Shown here: in pieces, positions 1 through 12,969 of the stretch
How positions within the stretch are numbered: the stretch's first letter is position 1
Layout: every line of letters begins with the position of its first letter
Assembly (NCBI GenBank): GCA_947650285.1
Contig: CANTFL010001335.1
Span: 62,001-126,000, forward strand
Origin: Hyaloperonospora brassicae
Taxonomy: Eukaryota > Oomycota > Peronosporomycetes > Peronosporales > Peronosporaceae
Reading direction: 5' to 3'
DNA: 64,000 nt
Notes under the pieces: generated by a model
The model's database searches: none
The model's input: only the letters and a program-made list of their open reading frames with translations
What the model was told of the DNA's origin: nothing
Position numbers and translations under genes: made by a program

Positions 1-3000
1 GATTTATTGGTGCGAAGTACATGATCTAAGGTTTTGTCCGCAACTTTCTTCTTTGTATCCTGCAGGCGAAAAACCTAGAGTCTGCGCTCCGACGAATTAA
101 GCCGTCTATAGAAATTCCTTCGCCTTGTAGTGCAATTAATGTTCGGTAAAATTATCCATAAATACCTATAGATGACACGATAGTCATAGGGGAGTCTATT
201 TACCAAAATTGGGCAGTGCGTATGCATCATTTTCGAAATGTTTTTGAGGGCGACAATGGTAGCGACTAGTGTGCAACATGAGGTGGTCGCATCCAACGCA
301 ATCATCTTGCCCACCGTCTTAACTGAGCAATCGTTCTGTGGCTTCATACCTCAATCCTGAGGTCTTCCTGCTGAGTCAAATTTGTGCCTTCTGGTTAAGG
401 AGACGGAGCGAGAGGAGTCTGCATCGCTTCCTTCGACGTTGCCATGAAAATCGGCGTTCTTAGCAAGCGATGGAATCTCTTACGCACGTGCAAGACAAGC
501 AAGTTTTTCGGGATGGCAAAGTTATTCGCTCCGCTTGCGCGTTCAGTACCATCCTTGATACTAGGTTGCAACCAATCGAAGCCGTTGATGGTGCGCTTTG
601 TCGGCAGCTTTCAGGGCCACCTGGACCATTTTATGAATTATGTATTGCGCTTACGCCAGAGTTGGTTATGATGGTGATGACCCGGAAGGCGTATCACTAT
701 GACAGTCTATTTGATCGATTGATCACCTGGTGGGAAGGCCAATTGCAAGAATTGTCATAACATATCGATATCGCAGCCACCCCCGTAGATATATGTATCC
801 GAAAGAGGGTGATAATTAGCTTCAGAAGTCGGATCTACATCATCAACAATTTCGAATTCTGTGTTTCCAGGGCAAGCATTTTAAGGCGCTCCAATTTGTT
901 CAGGGTCTTTCCACGTAAAATTCGAGACCGCCGTAATCATCGCACAGGGTCGCAATACTTTTATTTATGATATACTTTCTTGACAAGAAATTCTACTTTA
1001 AATCGAGCTCTGAACCACGGTGGTGGGCAAACACCATTTTGATTGACTCACCACAGAAATATATCAGGGCAAAAATAGATGATATCGACCTGACCTTGAG
1101 GCACCCACCGCCATTCCAGCAAGGGGGTTGGTGGACACGTAAAATCTGACACGTTATTAGTTGAAATCGATGTAGACTTTGCTTAATCTTCGGTGGCCTC
1201 AATAAGGCTTATGCAGGGCGTGTTGACGGACTTCACTAGTTACTGAAGGGCATCATTCCAGGCTCAAGATACCATTTTGGAAGAGCTCTTATCTCCTGAT
1301 GACATCTACTATCAAGAGAACTGTTTAAATGGTCCATTTGGCTCTCCACAGCTTTCCTTGTACTGTGCCAGAGACAGTTGATGATATACAATATTCGGGT
1401 TCCGACAGCATTTCTACGACAGGCGTTATAATACCATTATCTTCTGCTTCATACATCGCTACAGAACTAATTAATCCGCTTCGAAGGACAGACGAGGTCA
1501 GAGAGGTGGATTGCTGCGGTAGCACATCAAAGCTCTTTGCAGATGTAATATCACGCTAACAGGCTCACAGAGTACCAAGTGTTGGTCAATTACTGTATCG
1601 CGACCAAATGGCTGAATTTTATAGCATACCGGTTGCTCCGTCGACATGAATTGCAGAAACTCGAACGGCGGAAGGAGCGCAAAGATACCGTTTGTCACGT
1701 TCTTTCGATTTGCCCAGTTGCATGTCCCGGCTATAGCATCATTGTATGTCAATACTGCAAGGAAAAGGGAGTTAAGGGAACGGGATGAGAAGTCACTTTC
1801 TGCATTGCGCCCACCGTAGGTCTCCATCGATTCCGCTACTTGTGCGTCAGAATTTGGCAAATTGATTATCTTAATATTACAAGGCCGCAGAAGAAACAAT
1901 CTGACTCATATGCTGTACTCTATGACCCGCTTGTCCAGTGCATCTATGGGTAGATAGCAATACGTCGTATTTCGCAAGAATGTCACTTCAAAGGCTGTGA
2001 TTGCGTCAGAATATTCAGAAAGCGGCTTGTTTGGATTTAATGCAATTGCTTTACGTGAAATTCAGTAGCCACGGCGGTCAGAGGGACTCGTCTTCATGCC
2101 TGTATCAAAACACTTAGGCAAGCCCAAATGGATACATGGCTTCACGGGATGTCAATCACTGCAATCTACACCTTCTGTTGGAGTTTTTTTTGCGCACTTT
2201 GCGCTGAACTTTTAGCCTGCGATGAAGCCAGGTTTCCCACACAGGTACATTCCCTCTATACGGACGATACTCGTGGTTACTTTTGCATCGCTGGTTCCAG
2301 AGGGTGCAATACCACGGACTGCACCAGATAGGGGTGCAGTGTGATGTCAACCACAGTCAACGAGGTAGCATAGAACGCTGTTCGTTTTGTATGGTCACTC
2401 TTGAATTAACATTGTTGTACTCAACCACGTCCCTTCATTCAACTATCTTATATCTTTCGGCATCTCTTATACTGGTTCCAATCTTTTGGACATCTTGCTC
2501 GTGTTAACACGTAAAATGAAGCTCATTAAACTTCTCCTTTTGTTAGTCAATGACCGTTGTATTTTAGTATAAAAAATCGCATATGATTTCATCAATTATT
2601 TTCGACACGGTATCACATAGCATTAAAGCTTTATAGCATCAACTTTATAACGTCCGTACAATAGAGTTTTTGTAGCATCGACAAAAAATACGTAACAGGC
2701 GTTCAACGAGTAGCTGGGTGATTCTTGTTATCATAATTTTGTTTTATATAATCACACTAAAAAGTAGATATGAGTCAGCGTGAATCGATTGTTCCTTTCC
2801 GCTTGTGTCGGCGCTGTATATCTCGAAGGATATTGTATGTAATATACCTATGAATACACAATGAGCCATCAGCGTAACGCATGTGATGCATGTCCTTCTG
2901 CTTAATATATGATAATTGTATGCGATTGTATCAGCAATGTAATCATAACATTTAAGCAATCCTCACTTTTAAATCGTGATATAAGGTATACCCTGGTCGG

Positions 3001-3498
3001 GAATGGGGTAACTCCCTCCCAGAAGGCTTGAGCTAGCTGATTATAGCTCATGAATTTTACGGGTGCTTCGCGGTATTCGTCAGTTTTGGATGTATTCCCT
3101 TCCTCTACACACCTCTCTCTAGCCAAGCCGCCACGATTTACGCCGCCACGTCGGATGACCCGAAGTCCTGGCAACTCCGATTCGGTACTCTCGCTTCCTC
3201 CTTTGTTCCCGGTGCAAGCAACAAGGACCCTTCCTAAGTCCTGTTGACAAAATAGACATCCAAGGGATCGAATAAAGAAGCCTACCGCTGGACATGGCCG
3301 TCGACTGTCCCCAGACCTGTACTTCCTTTGACAAAGTACACCTGATCGTGCAGCCTGGAATGCCTTCAGCGGAGTGCTTATAGCGCGCGCCGCTTACTGG
3401 GCCCTGACGAGAGAAGAGAGAACTGTAGAGAAGGAGAGATAACCCGACGCATGCGGAAGTTGAACCACTTTGGTGGCAAGACGGCTCGCGTAACGCGT
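1..3498. other. Gene-poor stretch, no gene recognised
   Basis: AT-rich sequence in which open frames are short and resemble no family I know. The longest are on the minus strand at 3119-3526 (135 codons), 1498-1899 (133 codons) and 2902-3174 (90 codons). The first and third overlap in different frames and have a Gly/Arg-rich, low-complexity look. They could be scraps of an old repeat, but no motif supports a call. No tRNA or rRNA was seen. Confidence 0.5.
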
Positions 3499-3617
3499 GG
3501 GCACACCCCACTTTTGCTAGGGGCATACCATATTTTCGTTAGGAGAACACCATATTTTTGCTAGGTACACACCATATTTTTGCAAGGGGCACACACCATT
3601 TTACTACGGGCACACCC
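3499..3617. repeat. 22-bp tandem repeat, about 5.5 copies
   Basis: Five diverged units of 22, 22, 22, 22 and 21 bp start at 3499, 3521, 3543, 3565 and 3587, followed by a partial unit. Each carries a CACACC or CATACC block, a run of T and usually a GCTAG or GCAAG end. The repeat is an expansion of the left terminal repeat of the surrounding element. The right end of the element has only one or two equivalent units. Confidence 0.75.
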
Positions 3618-4714
3618 GTCGGTTAAAATGATAAAAAGGACTTCACATTTTATAGTGCAGAATAAAATGCGTTTACGGATCAGTACAATTGTAGTGGTAA
3701 ACGTGAGGTATATTGAGGAAAAATTAGCGACAACCAATACCCTGTACAGTACAATTGTATGTAGAAGCAACCAACCGAATTGCTGATAGTGTTTGGCCAA
3801 GGGATCTGGCGATTAGGTTTCCATCTTCTGCAAAAGAAAATGAACATGTCTATAATACCTTTCTTGGCCGCGCAATCGAGTCTATGTCCCCTCATGCTCA
3901 TACTCATACAATACGACTGAAAACACCGGATAATAACACACATCAGCTGAACGCACAAAATGGCGTACGAAAGCTTGAAAGAGGGAAAACCGTCGCTGGA
4001 ATAGCTTCAAATCCCACCTGCCGCTCTCAATGGCACCAGATTTTTTTTCGAGGAGCGAAATGGAAACAACCTCAAACGTTTTGCGGCTACCCAAGGGTAT
4101 GCCATCGTCGCCATCAGATCAAAGAAAACGAAGTGGGGTCTGCAACTGGTCTACTACAAGTGCGATCGTGGCGGGACCTAAAGAGAACAGTCATAACCTC
4201 AGCGACGGTGAAAGGAAGCAACAAAACTCTAGCATGTTGATTGTATGCTTCGTGCGCGATTGTTTTCTGCATCTTCTTACCCGAAATGATCTGCCCGAAG
4301 TGAGACATTTAACAGTATATACCCGTACGTACCTCGTCACAGACGGTAGAATCAAGTTCCACACATACTGCAAGAGGTATGTCTTTGCCCCTTCATGTCT
4401 CGGCAAAAAAACGTCGAAAAAATCGAGTCGTTGACACTGCCGATGGTCAGGTCACTCGGCATCGTACCATCGGATTGATTACCGTGTTCGAGACAGTGAA
4501 GATGTCAGCAGCCATGGCTAGATAGATAACCGCTATGGCCACGATGTATTGATAGAATCTCGCGCAAGAGTGGATATGCCGTATCGGGTTGGGAGATAGG
4601 GAGAAGTAGTAAGGGACTACGTGTTTTACATGTTATTCTGCATTATAAATTGTGAAGTCCTTTTTATCAGTTTAGGTGGGCAGGTGTGCCCATAGCAAAA
4701 GTGGGGTGTGTCCC
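3499..4714. mobile_element. Inverted-repeat DNA element, non-autonomous
   Basis: The two ends match in inverted orientation. On the left, a GGGCACACCCCACTTTTGC-type end is followed, after a tandem block, by TGATAAAAAGGACTTCACA at about 3628-3650. On the right, 4640-4714 reads as the reverse complement of the same two blocks, with little between them. The interior (about 3680-4620) has only unrecognised frames (3755-4240 and 4030-4434, plus strand), so no transposase is evident. I saw no clear target-site duplication. A terminal-inverted-repeat DNA transposon derivative is the simplest reading; the superfamily is undetermined. Confidence 0.6.
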
Positions 4715-7700
4715 TAGTCGTAGACTTCATGATTTGATCAACTTATAGACCTCAGTCGGGCATCTCTTTTGTGTCATGCGTTTTATCTCACAACAATTTT
4801 TACAATAGTTTCCTCAAGTTTGGTTGCAGTAATCATTCAAATATAGATGATCGTTGACACCTTTATTTTGATGACTCTACTTTAAGGTGTTTATTGATAG
4901 CTCAAGGTGACGAAACGCTTATCGTCAATCCAAATTAATAAGTGTATCTATAATTTTCACCACCTTATCACATTCAATTGTGTTATAATGCGTCTTGTCA
5001 TGTGAGGTGAAAAGAGCATCTCAGTCACTAAATGCACCTTTATTTGTTTTATCTTCATCTTGTGCGTAAACTACATGTTGCAATCACATGGTACGCGATG
5101 ATACTTGAAGAGGCAACAGACTTATTTTCGATTTACTTGATGGTTCTTTCTGTCAGTTTTCTACATTTTGTGTTGTATCAAACCATGGCAAGACTTGGAT
5201 CCTTTATCTCTCGTATACAACGAATCCGTATATACCTGACACTTTGTTATAGTGCCCATTCGACTATACTCCCTCCAATTATACTCTCGGTACAGGTAGA
5301 GGTCTTAGACGAGCCCGTAACGAGAACCGTTGTTATGATGTGATGATCATCTGATGCAGTATAGATAATACAATACAATCCAGTGGCTGCCCGTGACATG
5401 CCTTGTTTACAAACTGATCATCAAGGTCGTGTAATCCGGCGACAATAATCGATGGGACGGTAAGTAGAAGATATTGGGACATGTGTGACAATCGAGAAAG
5501 CTGCTGTACAGTTGTGTAAAGGCTTATCGGGGTCGACTGTAGTGCTAAGATCATTAAAAGTATCGAGGCACGACAGTCAAGCCCGATATAAGCAAAATCA
5601 CTCATTCTTTTTGCCACCATTGGACGATGGATACGTAAATTGCGACTAACCAGGTTACTATTGGTATCGTAAGAGCTGACAATCTACTGTATGAATTATA
5701 ACAGGTCGACAAAGTACTGATAGAAATCGACGGCATGGGCCAAACCTCAGAGGCATAACTACGAAACGTATTCTTGCACCATTACAATATTAATGCGGTA
5801 GTATCGGTCCGGTATCGTGGACGAGTCATGTGAGACCGGTTGTGCGCGACATCTCGATTGGAACGATCTGATATGGCGGATACATCGATAAAATGAGACA
5901 GTCATTATCATGCTAATGTGGTTATGACTTGTTTGAATAAGATGTGGATTTATATGGACCACCTGAGGTCGTTGACGTAGACAATTGTACGATTTATACA
6001 CTCTGTTGGGAGACCGAAGTCAACATTCGACAACTCAATTCTAAAACATTGTAAATTAGGACGTTCAGATTCTCAAGAGCGGCAAGATGGGTACGTGACC
6101 AAATCTTCTAACCTACGGCTATATGTTTACTTGCCATATTTATTGTAATTCTTAAGGTACAAATTGCAGTTTCGAAATATGCTCTGAATATGAATAGCAA
6201 TCAGCGTGTATGCTTTACGATACAAACACGATATAAACGATTGCCAAAGAACAAGAAGGACATCGCCAAAGACTTCGGTAGTTAGTCTGTTTGTTGAGCA
6301 CTAGCATATGGTCCCATATATAAGTGATGGGCGACCATTTTTACCAGAGCTTAAGTAGCGTCTTGGTCGCCTGACGAAGAACAACGACGTGTTGTAATGC
6401 AAATTAGCCGTTTCATTATATGACAGGATCTCGAACCTGACAACTACAATTCGACGTCTCAAGTAATCGCCAACCCATGTTAACACACAGCAAAACGACA
6501 CGAATACGATCAAGTAGATCTTCGAAATGATACAGTATTATCAAGCTTGCACTTAGTGAGTACAAGACATGAATAAGTATTATAAAGCAATTATAGAGCT
6601 ATATTAGGATACATAATCTGCTTTTTGGGCATCTATTCATCGGAAATTGATTTCGTTGTAATCTACATATTAGACTCTCACACATCCGGATCGTCGAGCG
6701 CTGTTTTTTTTCTCGATAATCTACGACATCAATTCTTACTTTCAAACAAAGGATGAACAGGCCGTCACGAAGAGAGAATCATAATCCTTGCAATCATCGC
6801 CAAAGATAATGGCAGGGTTGCATTATCATGATATCGGAATATTCCTTCGCTAACCGACAATCGTCAGCAGTAGTGGGGATAAGCACGAATCGTATCCAGT
6901 AAACGCCGATGCGCGGCATCATTATTCATGAAGGGTCCATTCAGGTAGCGTCAGAATAAAGACCTGTTGCGTTTCCGATCCGAATGACCACCCTAACGAT
7001 ATAATCCACTGTATAGAACTACACAGCAGAGACTTATCTCCCGGATGATACGGTCTAGATCCTACTTACGCCTAAAAGTGAGTACGAAGAATAATGTTGA
7101 GCACGGTAAGATACTTGGACGGCGCATTCACGCGCAAAAGCAGCTCGACCAGTTTCGATGTCGTACAATGTTGCATATCGACATGCAACATACCCGTGTC
7201 CGTTCTCTAAGCAGAATGCCGGCATTTGATACAGCCATCCATTTCTCGCTGCCGCTCTCATCGAACAATGTGGCGCCACAGGTCGCAAAAAATATCCAGT
7301 TGTTGAACATCTTTTTTGAGAAGCTCTTTGCACTTACAAAGAGAATTCTGCATACAAGTCTGCATCTGACACTGATGTCGTTGCCGGCACCATCGAATCA
7401 TACGTTTTCCTAACATACTCCTTCTGACCGTTCTCATTTTTACACGTGATGCGATCGCGCGACACCGTATCTCGACTAGTGTCGCCATTTACCTAACTTG
7501 TACAAGATCATGCGTTGGTTAAATTCCCACGGCAGTCACGATGAAGATTTAATCATATCCTTGTTCTCACATAAAAGCGGTCGTACGTACTGAGAAGTGC
7601 AACTTTGATATCCGCGCTAAGGGGTTCGGGCTGCAACATCGTCGCGCCAGAGGAAGATGATGGCTTAGCGAGTGTACTTCAAAGAACTCTGTCTCCCCAT

Positions 7701-8676
7701 GCGCGGCACTTGTACATATTATACTGCTCGATCCTTTGCTTGAAAGTGAAATGCCAAAATAGATTTTATCAAGATGTTTGTCATTGCCCTCATCCATAAC
7801 AACGCAGGAGGTAAGCCTCGCAGCGGTAAAAAAATTGATCGCTGGACACAGTTGCCTCTTCCCCAACCTTGCACTTACAACGGTCAACGATGCTTGAGCT
7901 ATATCGAACCAGCATGTCCATCGTCGAGGCCTGCTTGGGCAGGTTGCATTTTACGTGAATGGCTTGTGCTTTCGCACTATCGACACAACGCTTTCACCGT
8001 CTATTCCTTATCACATGTTACGGTCAGCCATAGTGGGGTTTTCAGACACGTATGGCATTCTCTATGAAAACATGGTTGTCATATGCGTGATCGTCTCACG
8101 AGTTTAGCACGGCTTATTTGCCCGCACCTCAGCTGCAATGCACTCACCATCTTACAGCGATCGAGTTTGTAGTAATTTTTCATGCTACTTGCATGTCCCG
8201 TGTCTTCTTCAACGAAATGTGGCGTCGGTCGATCGAAGAGCATGAGGAGCACCGGTCGCAGCAGTGATATACCGAACTGACGCCCGCCATTTGGAACAAT
8301 GGAGAAGCACATTGCGATCTTCCGCTCGGCTTTGCGTAACGAAGCTGACACAACCTGAACAACAACCGACACGCACGCCTCATCCATCAAACTTCCCGAG
8401 CTCTTCGCTCCATCGTCTGTTCTAGTTCACGACACTCGAACGTCGCAAACGCGCTCACCTTTTTCCAATTAATCCATCATCCATCCACTCACGACAATCC
8501 AAACCCATTGCAGTGCTGCAAACTGCTTTTTGTAAACGGCACTTTCTTGCCAGATCCCCCACTCTCCACCCACTCGGAAAAAACCCATCGCGGCCACCCA
8601 CCCCATCGCGCGACCTTCCGACCACCTCCGCGCCTGCTGTCACCCACAACGGCCCTCTCACCCACACACGCACTCG
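4715..8676. other. Gene-poor stretch, no gene recognised
   Basis: Nearly 4 kb of AT-rich DNA without a convincing coding frame. The longest open frames (7045-7413 plus, 7567-7887 minus, 8079-8390 minus) have no recognisable domain and overlap frames on the other strand. The last few hundred bases before 8677 become GC-richer and should hold the promoter and leader of the downstream chromatin remodeller. Confidence 0.5.
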
Positions 8677-11600
8677 ATGGCCAAGCGCGGGGAAAAGAGC
8701 GCGAGTCGCGCCGACTGGGTCGCCGTCGAGGCGCAGTTCCAGCCCAGCGAGACGGGCGCGCACCAGCTGCCCGCCAAGGCCAAGAGCGCGTACCAGCTGT
8801 TCCAGAAGCGCGTGCTCGAGGACGTCAAGCGCGACTTGAGCGGCAACGGACGCGAGAGTGTGGAGCTGGGGCGGCTGTCGAAAGAGGTGAGCGCGCGCTG
8901 GGCGCAGCTGTCGGACAGCGACCGCGAGGAGTTTGTGGAGCTGGCGGCGTCGGACAAGAAGCGGTACGACGACGCGTGTCGCGCGCTTGACGAGCAGGTG
9001 GAGAAGGAGCGCGCGAGCAAGCGCGAGGACATGTACAGCACGGTCGAGGGCAAGCGCGAGCGCAAAAAGGTGACGAGAGGAGTGCGTGCGTGTACCGGAA
9101 ATGGTGGGGGTGGCTGATGCTGTGGTGTGCTGTGCTGGATGTGGATTCGTGGGGATGATGGTGATGATGATGGTGCAACCAAACAGACTCTTGTCACGCG
9201 GGACGAGACGCGGGCAAAGCGCGAACCGCGTGCGCTGACCGAAAAGCAGATTGAGGCAAAGCGGCTGAGGAAAGAAAGCCGCAAGCAAGAGGGGAACGAC
9301 CGCGACGAGCTCAAGGCCGAGGAAAAGCGCCAGAAAGAAGCGCTGGCGAACAAGCGATCGGCCATTGCGTCCGCTCGACTCAAGTACTTGCTGTCTCAGA
9401 GCGACATTTTTGCCCATTTCAGTGGACGTGTGCAGAAGAAGAACAAACCAGGAGCTGCATTTGATGCTGACGAAGACGGATCTGCTGCGGACACGGACGC
9501 GAAGCAGGAAAAGAAGAAGAAGGACAAAGTGAATGATGACATTGACGAGATGGACTCGTCGCGTCACGTGGGCGTGCGTCTCACGCAGCAGCCGTCGGTG
9601 ATCAAGTTTGGTACGATGCGTGCGTATCAGTTGGAAGGTCTTACGTGGATGGTGAACCTCGCACACCAGGGCATCAATGGTATCCTGGCCGATGAAATGG
9701 GTCTGGGCAAAACGCTGCAGACGATATCGGTGCTAGCATACTTCCTCGAGTTCGAGAACATCTCAGGCCCACACATTGTGCTTGTACCGAAGTCTACACT
9801 GAGCAACTGGCTCGCAGAATTCGAACGCTGGTGTCCGTCGCTGCGTGCTGTCAAGTTTCACGGCAACAAGGAGGAACGCCTGCGATGTGTGCAAGAGGTG
9901 CTGTGCCCCGGTTTGCCGGACAACAAGCGCAAGTTTGATGTGTGCGTGACAACTTTTGAAATGTGCCTGAAGGAGAAGACGGCACTGTGCAAGTTTGCAT
10001 GGAGATACCTCATCATTGACGAAGCGCACCGCATCAAGAACGAAGGGTCCCAGTTCTCCACTGTCGTTCGTATGCTTGACACCGAGCATCGATTGCTCCT
10101 GACAGGCACACCTTTGCAAAACAATTTGCACGAGCTGTGGGCTTTGCTGAACTTCTTGCTGCCGGACGTGTTTGCATCTTCGCAAGAATTCGACGACTGG
10201 TTTAACCTGGACGTGGACGACGACGAAGCCAAGAAGCAGATGATTAGCCAGTTGCACAAAATCCTTCGGCCGTTCATGCTGCGGCGCTTGAAGGCGGATG
10301 TCGAAAAGAGTCTGCCACCAAAGAAAGAGACGTTGCTCTTCATTGGCATGTCCGAAATGCAGAAGGCGCTGTACAAGTCACTTTTGCTCCGCGATTTGAA
10401 CACAGTCATGGGTGGTGCGGGTGGTGTCTCGAGAAGCGCGCTGCAGAACATTGTGATGCAATTGCGAAAGTGCTGTGGCCATCCGTACTTGTTTGAAGGG
10501 CAGGAGGACCGCACTCTAGACCCGCTTGGAGAGCACGTGGTGCAAAATTGTGGCAAGATGGTGTTGATGGACAAGCTGCTGAAGAAGCTAAAGCAGCGGG
10601 GATCCCGCGTACTCATCTTTACCCAAATGACACGCGTGTTGGATATCATGGAGGACTTTTGCCGCATGCGTCAGTACGAATACTGCCGCATCGATGGCCA
10701 AACGTCGTACGAGGTTCGCGAGAGCTCCATTGACGAGTTCAACAAACCGGAATCGTCCAAGTTTCTGTTTCTGCTGTCCACTCGTGCAGGCGGTCTTGGT
10801 ATCAATTTGTACACGGCAGACGTCGTTATCCTGTATGACTCCGACTGGAACCCGCAAGCTGATCTACAGGCTCAGGACCGTGCGCATCGCATCGGTCAAA
10901 AGAAGGAAGTGAACGTGTACCGCTTAGTGACTGCCGATTCCGTCGAGGAGAACATCATTGAGCGTGCACAGCAGAAGCTGAAACTGGATGCCATGGTGGT
11001 GCAGCAAGGTCGTTTGCAGGAAAAGCAGACCAAACTTACAAAAAATGACATGCTTGAAATGATCCGGTTTGGTGCTGATCAAGTGTTTCGCACTACCGAT
11101 TCGACAATTACTGACGAAGATATTGACGCCATTTTGGCGAAGGGTGAGCAGCGCACAGAGGAGATGAAGCAGAAGATGCAGGCTCACGATAAGGGTGACA
11201 TGCTCGATTTCAAGCTGGACGGTGGAGGTTGTCAAAACCATGACGGTATCGATTACTCGAATGAAAAGGAACGTCAAGAGGAGCTTAAGCGTCTCGCGGA
11301 CGCGGAACTTGCTCGTCAGATGGCCGAAGGCATGGGCAAGCGTGAACGGCGTACTGTCATTCGTCACAGCCTCGTCTCTTCCGAGGGTAAACACAGGACA
11401 AAGCAAAAGCAGTTGCCCAAGGCCTTGCGCTTACCACGTCTAGAAGAATGGCAGTTTTACAACCGAAGGCGGCTTATTGAGCTTCATGAGATCGAGTGTT
11501 CAAACTATGAGCAAGTCAAAGCTGAGACGGAAAAGCCGCCGCTCCCGCCACACGCACAATATCTCACCAAGGAAGAGCTTGAGGAAAAGGAGCGGCTTTT

Positions 11601-12969
11601 GAGGGAGGGTTTTAGTGATTGGAACAAGCCTCAATTCTTTCTCTTCATCAAGTTGCTTGCACGTTACGGCCGTGGCAACATCGAAGCGGTGGCGGTTGAA
11701 ATGATGAAACCTCTGGAAGAGATCGAAAAGTACTGGAAGGTTTTCCTCGCGCGTGGTCAAGAGGAGTTGAGTGATTGGCATAAGATCATGAAGTCTATCG
11801 AAAAAGGCGAGTCGAAGCTGCTTGAAATCGAGCGCTTGACTGAGGAAACTAGGCGGAAGGTGAAGCGTTACACGAACCCGTGGGAAGACATGCCAATCAA
11901 TTATCAAGGCAAGGGCGGCAAGGTCTTTACTGAAGAGGAGGATCGTGTGCTGTTGTGCCTGGTAAACCAGTTCGGGTACGGAGCGTGGGATCGCATCAAG
12001 CAGGAAATCTGTGGCATGGAGATGTTCGCGTTCGACTATTATCTGCGCTCGCGCACCGCAGCTGAAATCGGACGTCGCTGCGACTCGCTCATGCGCATTT
12101 GCGAAAAAGACAATGCGGACCTGGAAACTCGCGAAAAGAAGGAGCAAGACGTGCGACATGTGTTGCAAGAGCAGCGAGCAAAGCTAGACGAGCAACTGTC
12201 TGCAGCTCGCGCCGATGTGAAGCAACACCAGGCCCGTGTTGATGAGCTGATCATGAAAGAAGCGAAGCGCATGCAAAAGCAGCGTGAAAGTAAGCGGGCG
12301 AAGAAGCGAAAGGAGCGCGATCAGAACGAGGATATGGTCGATCAGTACACAGAAGCCTTGGTGTCGTTTTTGGTCCAAGCGACGAATATGGATGCAGCTA
12401 AAGTTGCATTGGACTTTTGCGCGAAGATCCGGCAGGAGAAGAACGAGGAGTTGCAACCGTCGTACGTGCTCAAAAAGATACGCCAGGTAGCTGAGTCTGA
12501 CAAAGGTGCCGCGAAGGGCGCCTTGGCGTGGACGATCAAGGCAGATTTTGCGGATGTGAAAAAGCCTTGTCTGAAGAAAGAGAAGAAGGTACTCAAGCAG
12601 GCGCATATGGCTGACGTTAGCGGTGCGTCAGTTGTGAAGTCCGAGCCTGAGGAGAAAGGCCGCTTGCCGAGGTCCCCATGGTCTCCGACAGCAATGAAGC
12701 AAAAGGCCAAGAAGGAAAAAAAGGTCAAGAGGGAGGGCTCAGCACTGAGTAGTGTGCGGAAACCCCGTAGCGCCTATGTGCTGTTCAGCGTCGCCAATCG
12801 ATTGGAGGTGAAGCAGTCGCTAGGCAGTAACGCTAGTCTGGTGGACGCTATGCGCAAAATCTCGCAGACGTGGAAGGACATGAGCCCCGAGCAGAAAGCA
12901 CCGTGGATCGAGGCAGCCAAGCATGACGAACTGCGCTATGAGAACGAGATGAACGAAACGACAGCGTAA
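8677..12969 (+). CDS. ISWI-type SNF2 chromatin remodeller with an HMG box at each end
   Basis: Two exons, 8677-9069 and 9187-12969, joined across a 117-bp GT-AG intron in phase 0, give 1391 residues. Order of domains: HMG-box-like region (about 31-110); SNF2 ATPase with DEMGLGKT (300-307) and DEAH (409-412); helicase C lobe with the RAGGLGIN motif (about 664) and an arginine-finger QDRAHRIGQ; HAND (about 875); SANT (about 940); SLIDE (about 1046); a basic linker; and a C-terminal HMG box (about 1323-1388). The ATPase-HAND-SANT-SLIDE order defines the ISWI class, which spaces nucleosomes in the nucleus using ATP. ISWI proteins of animals and yeast are about 1000-1130 residues and lack HMG boxes, so both terminal boxes are additions. 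The start is the first ATG of exon 1 and leads straight into the HMG box. Confidence 0.95.

Noticed and set aside
8455..9666. 403-codon minus-strand frame antisense to the start of the ISWI gene
   Set aside because: It crosses the ISWI coding sequence and intron, is Leu/Arg/Ala-rich low complexity, and has no domain. It is a side effect of GC-rich third positions in the real gene.
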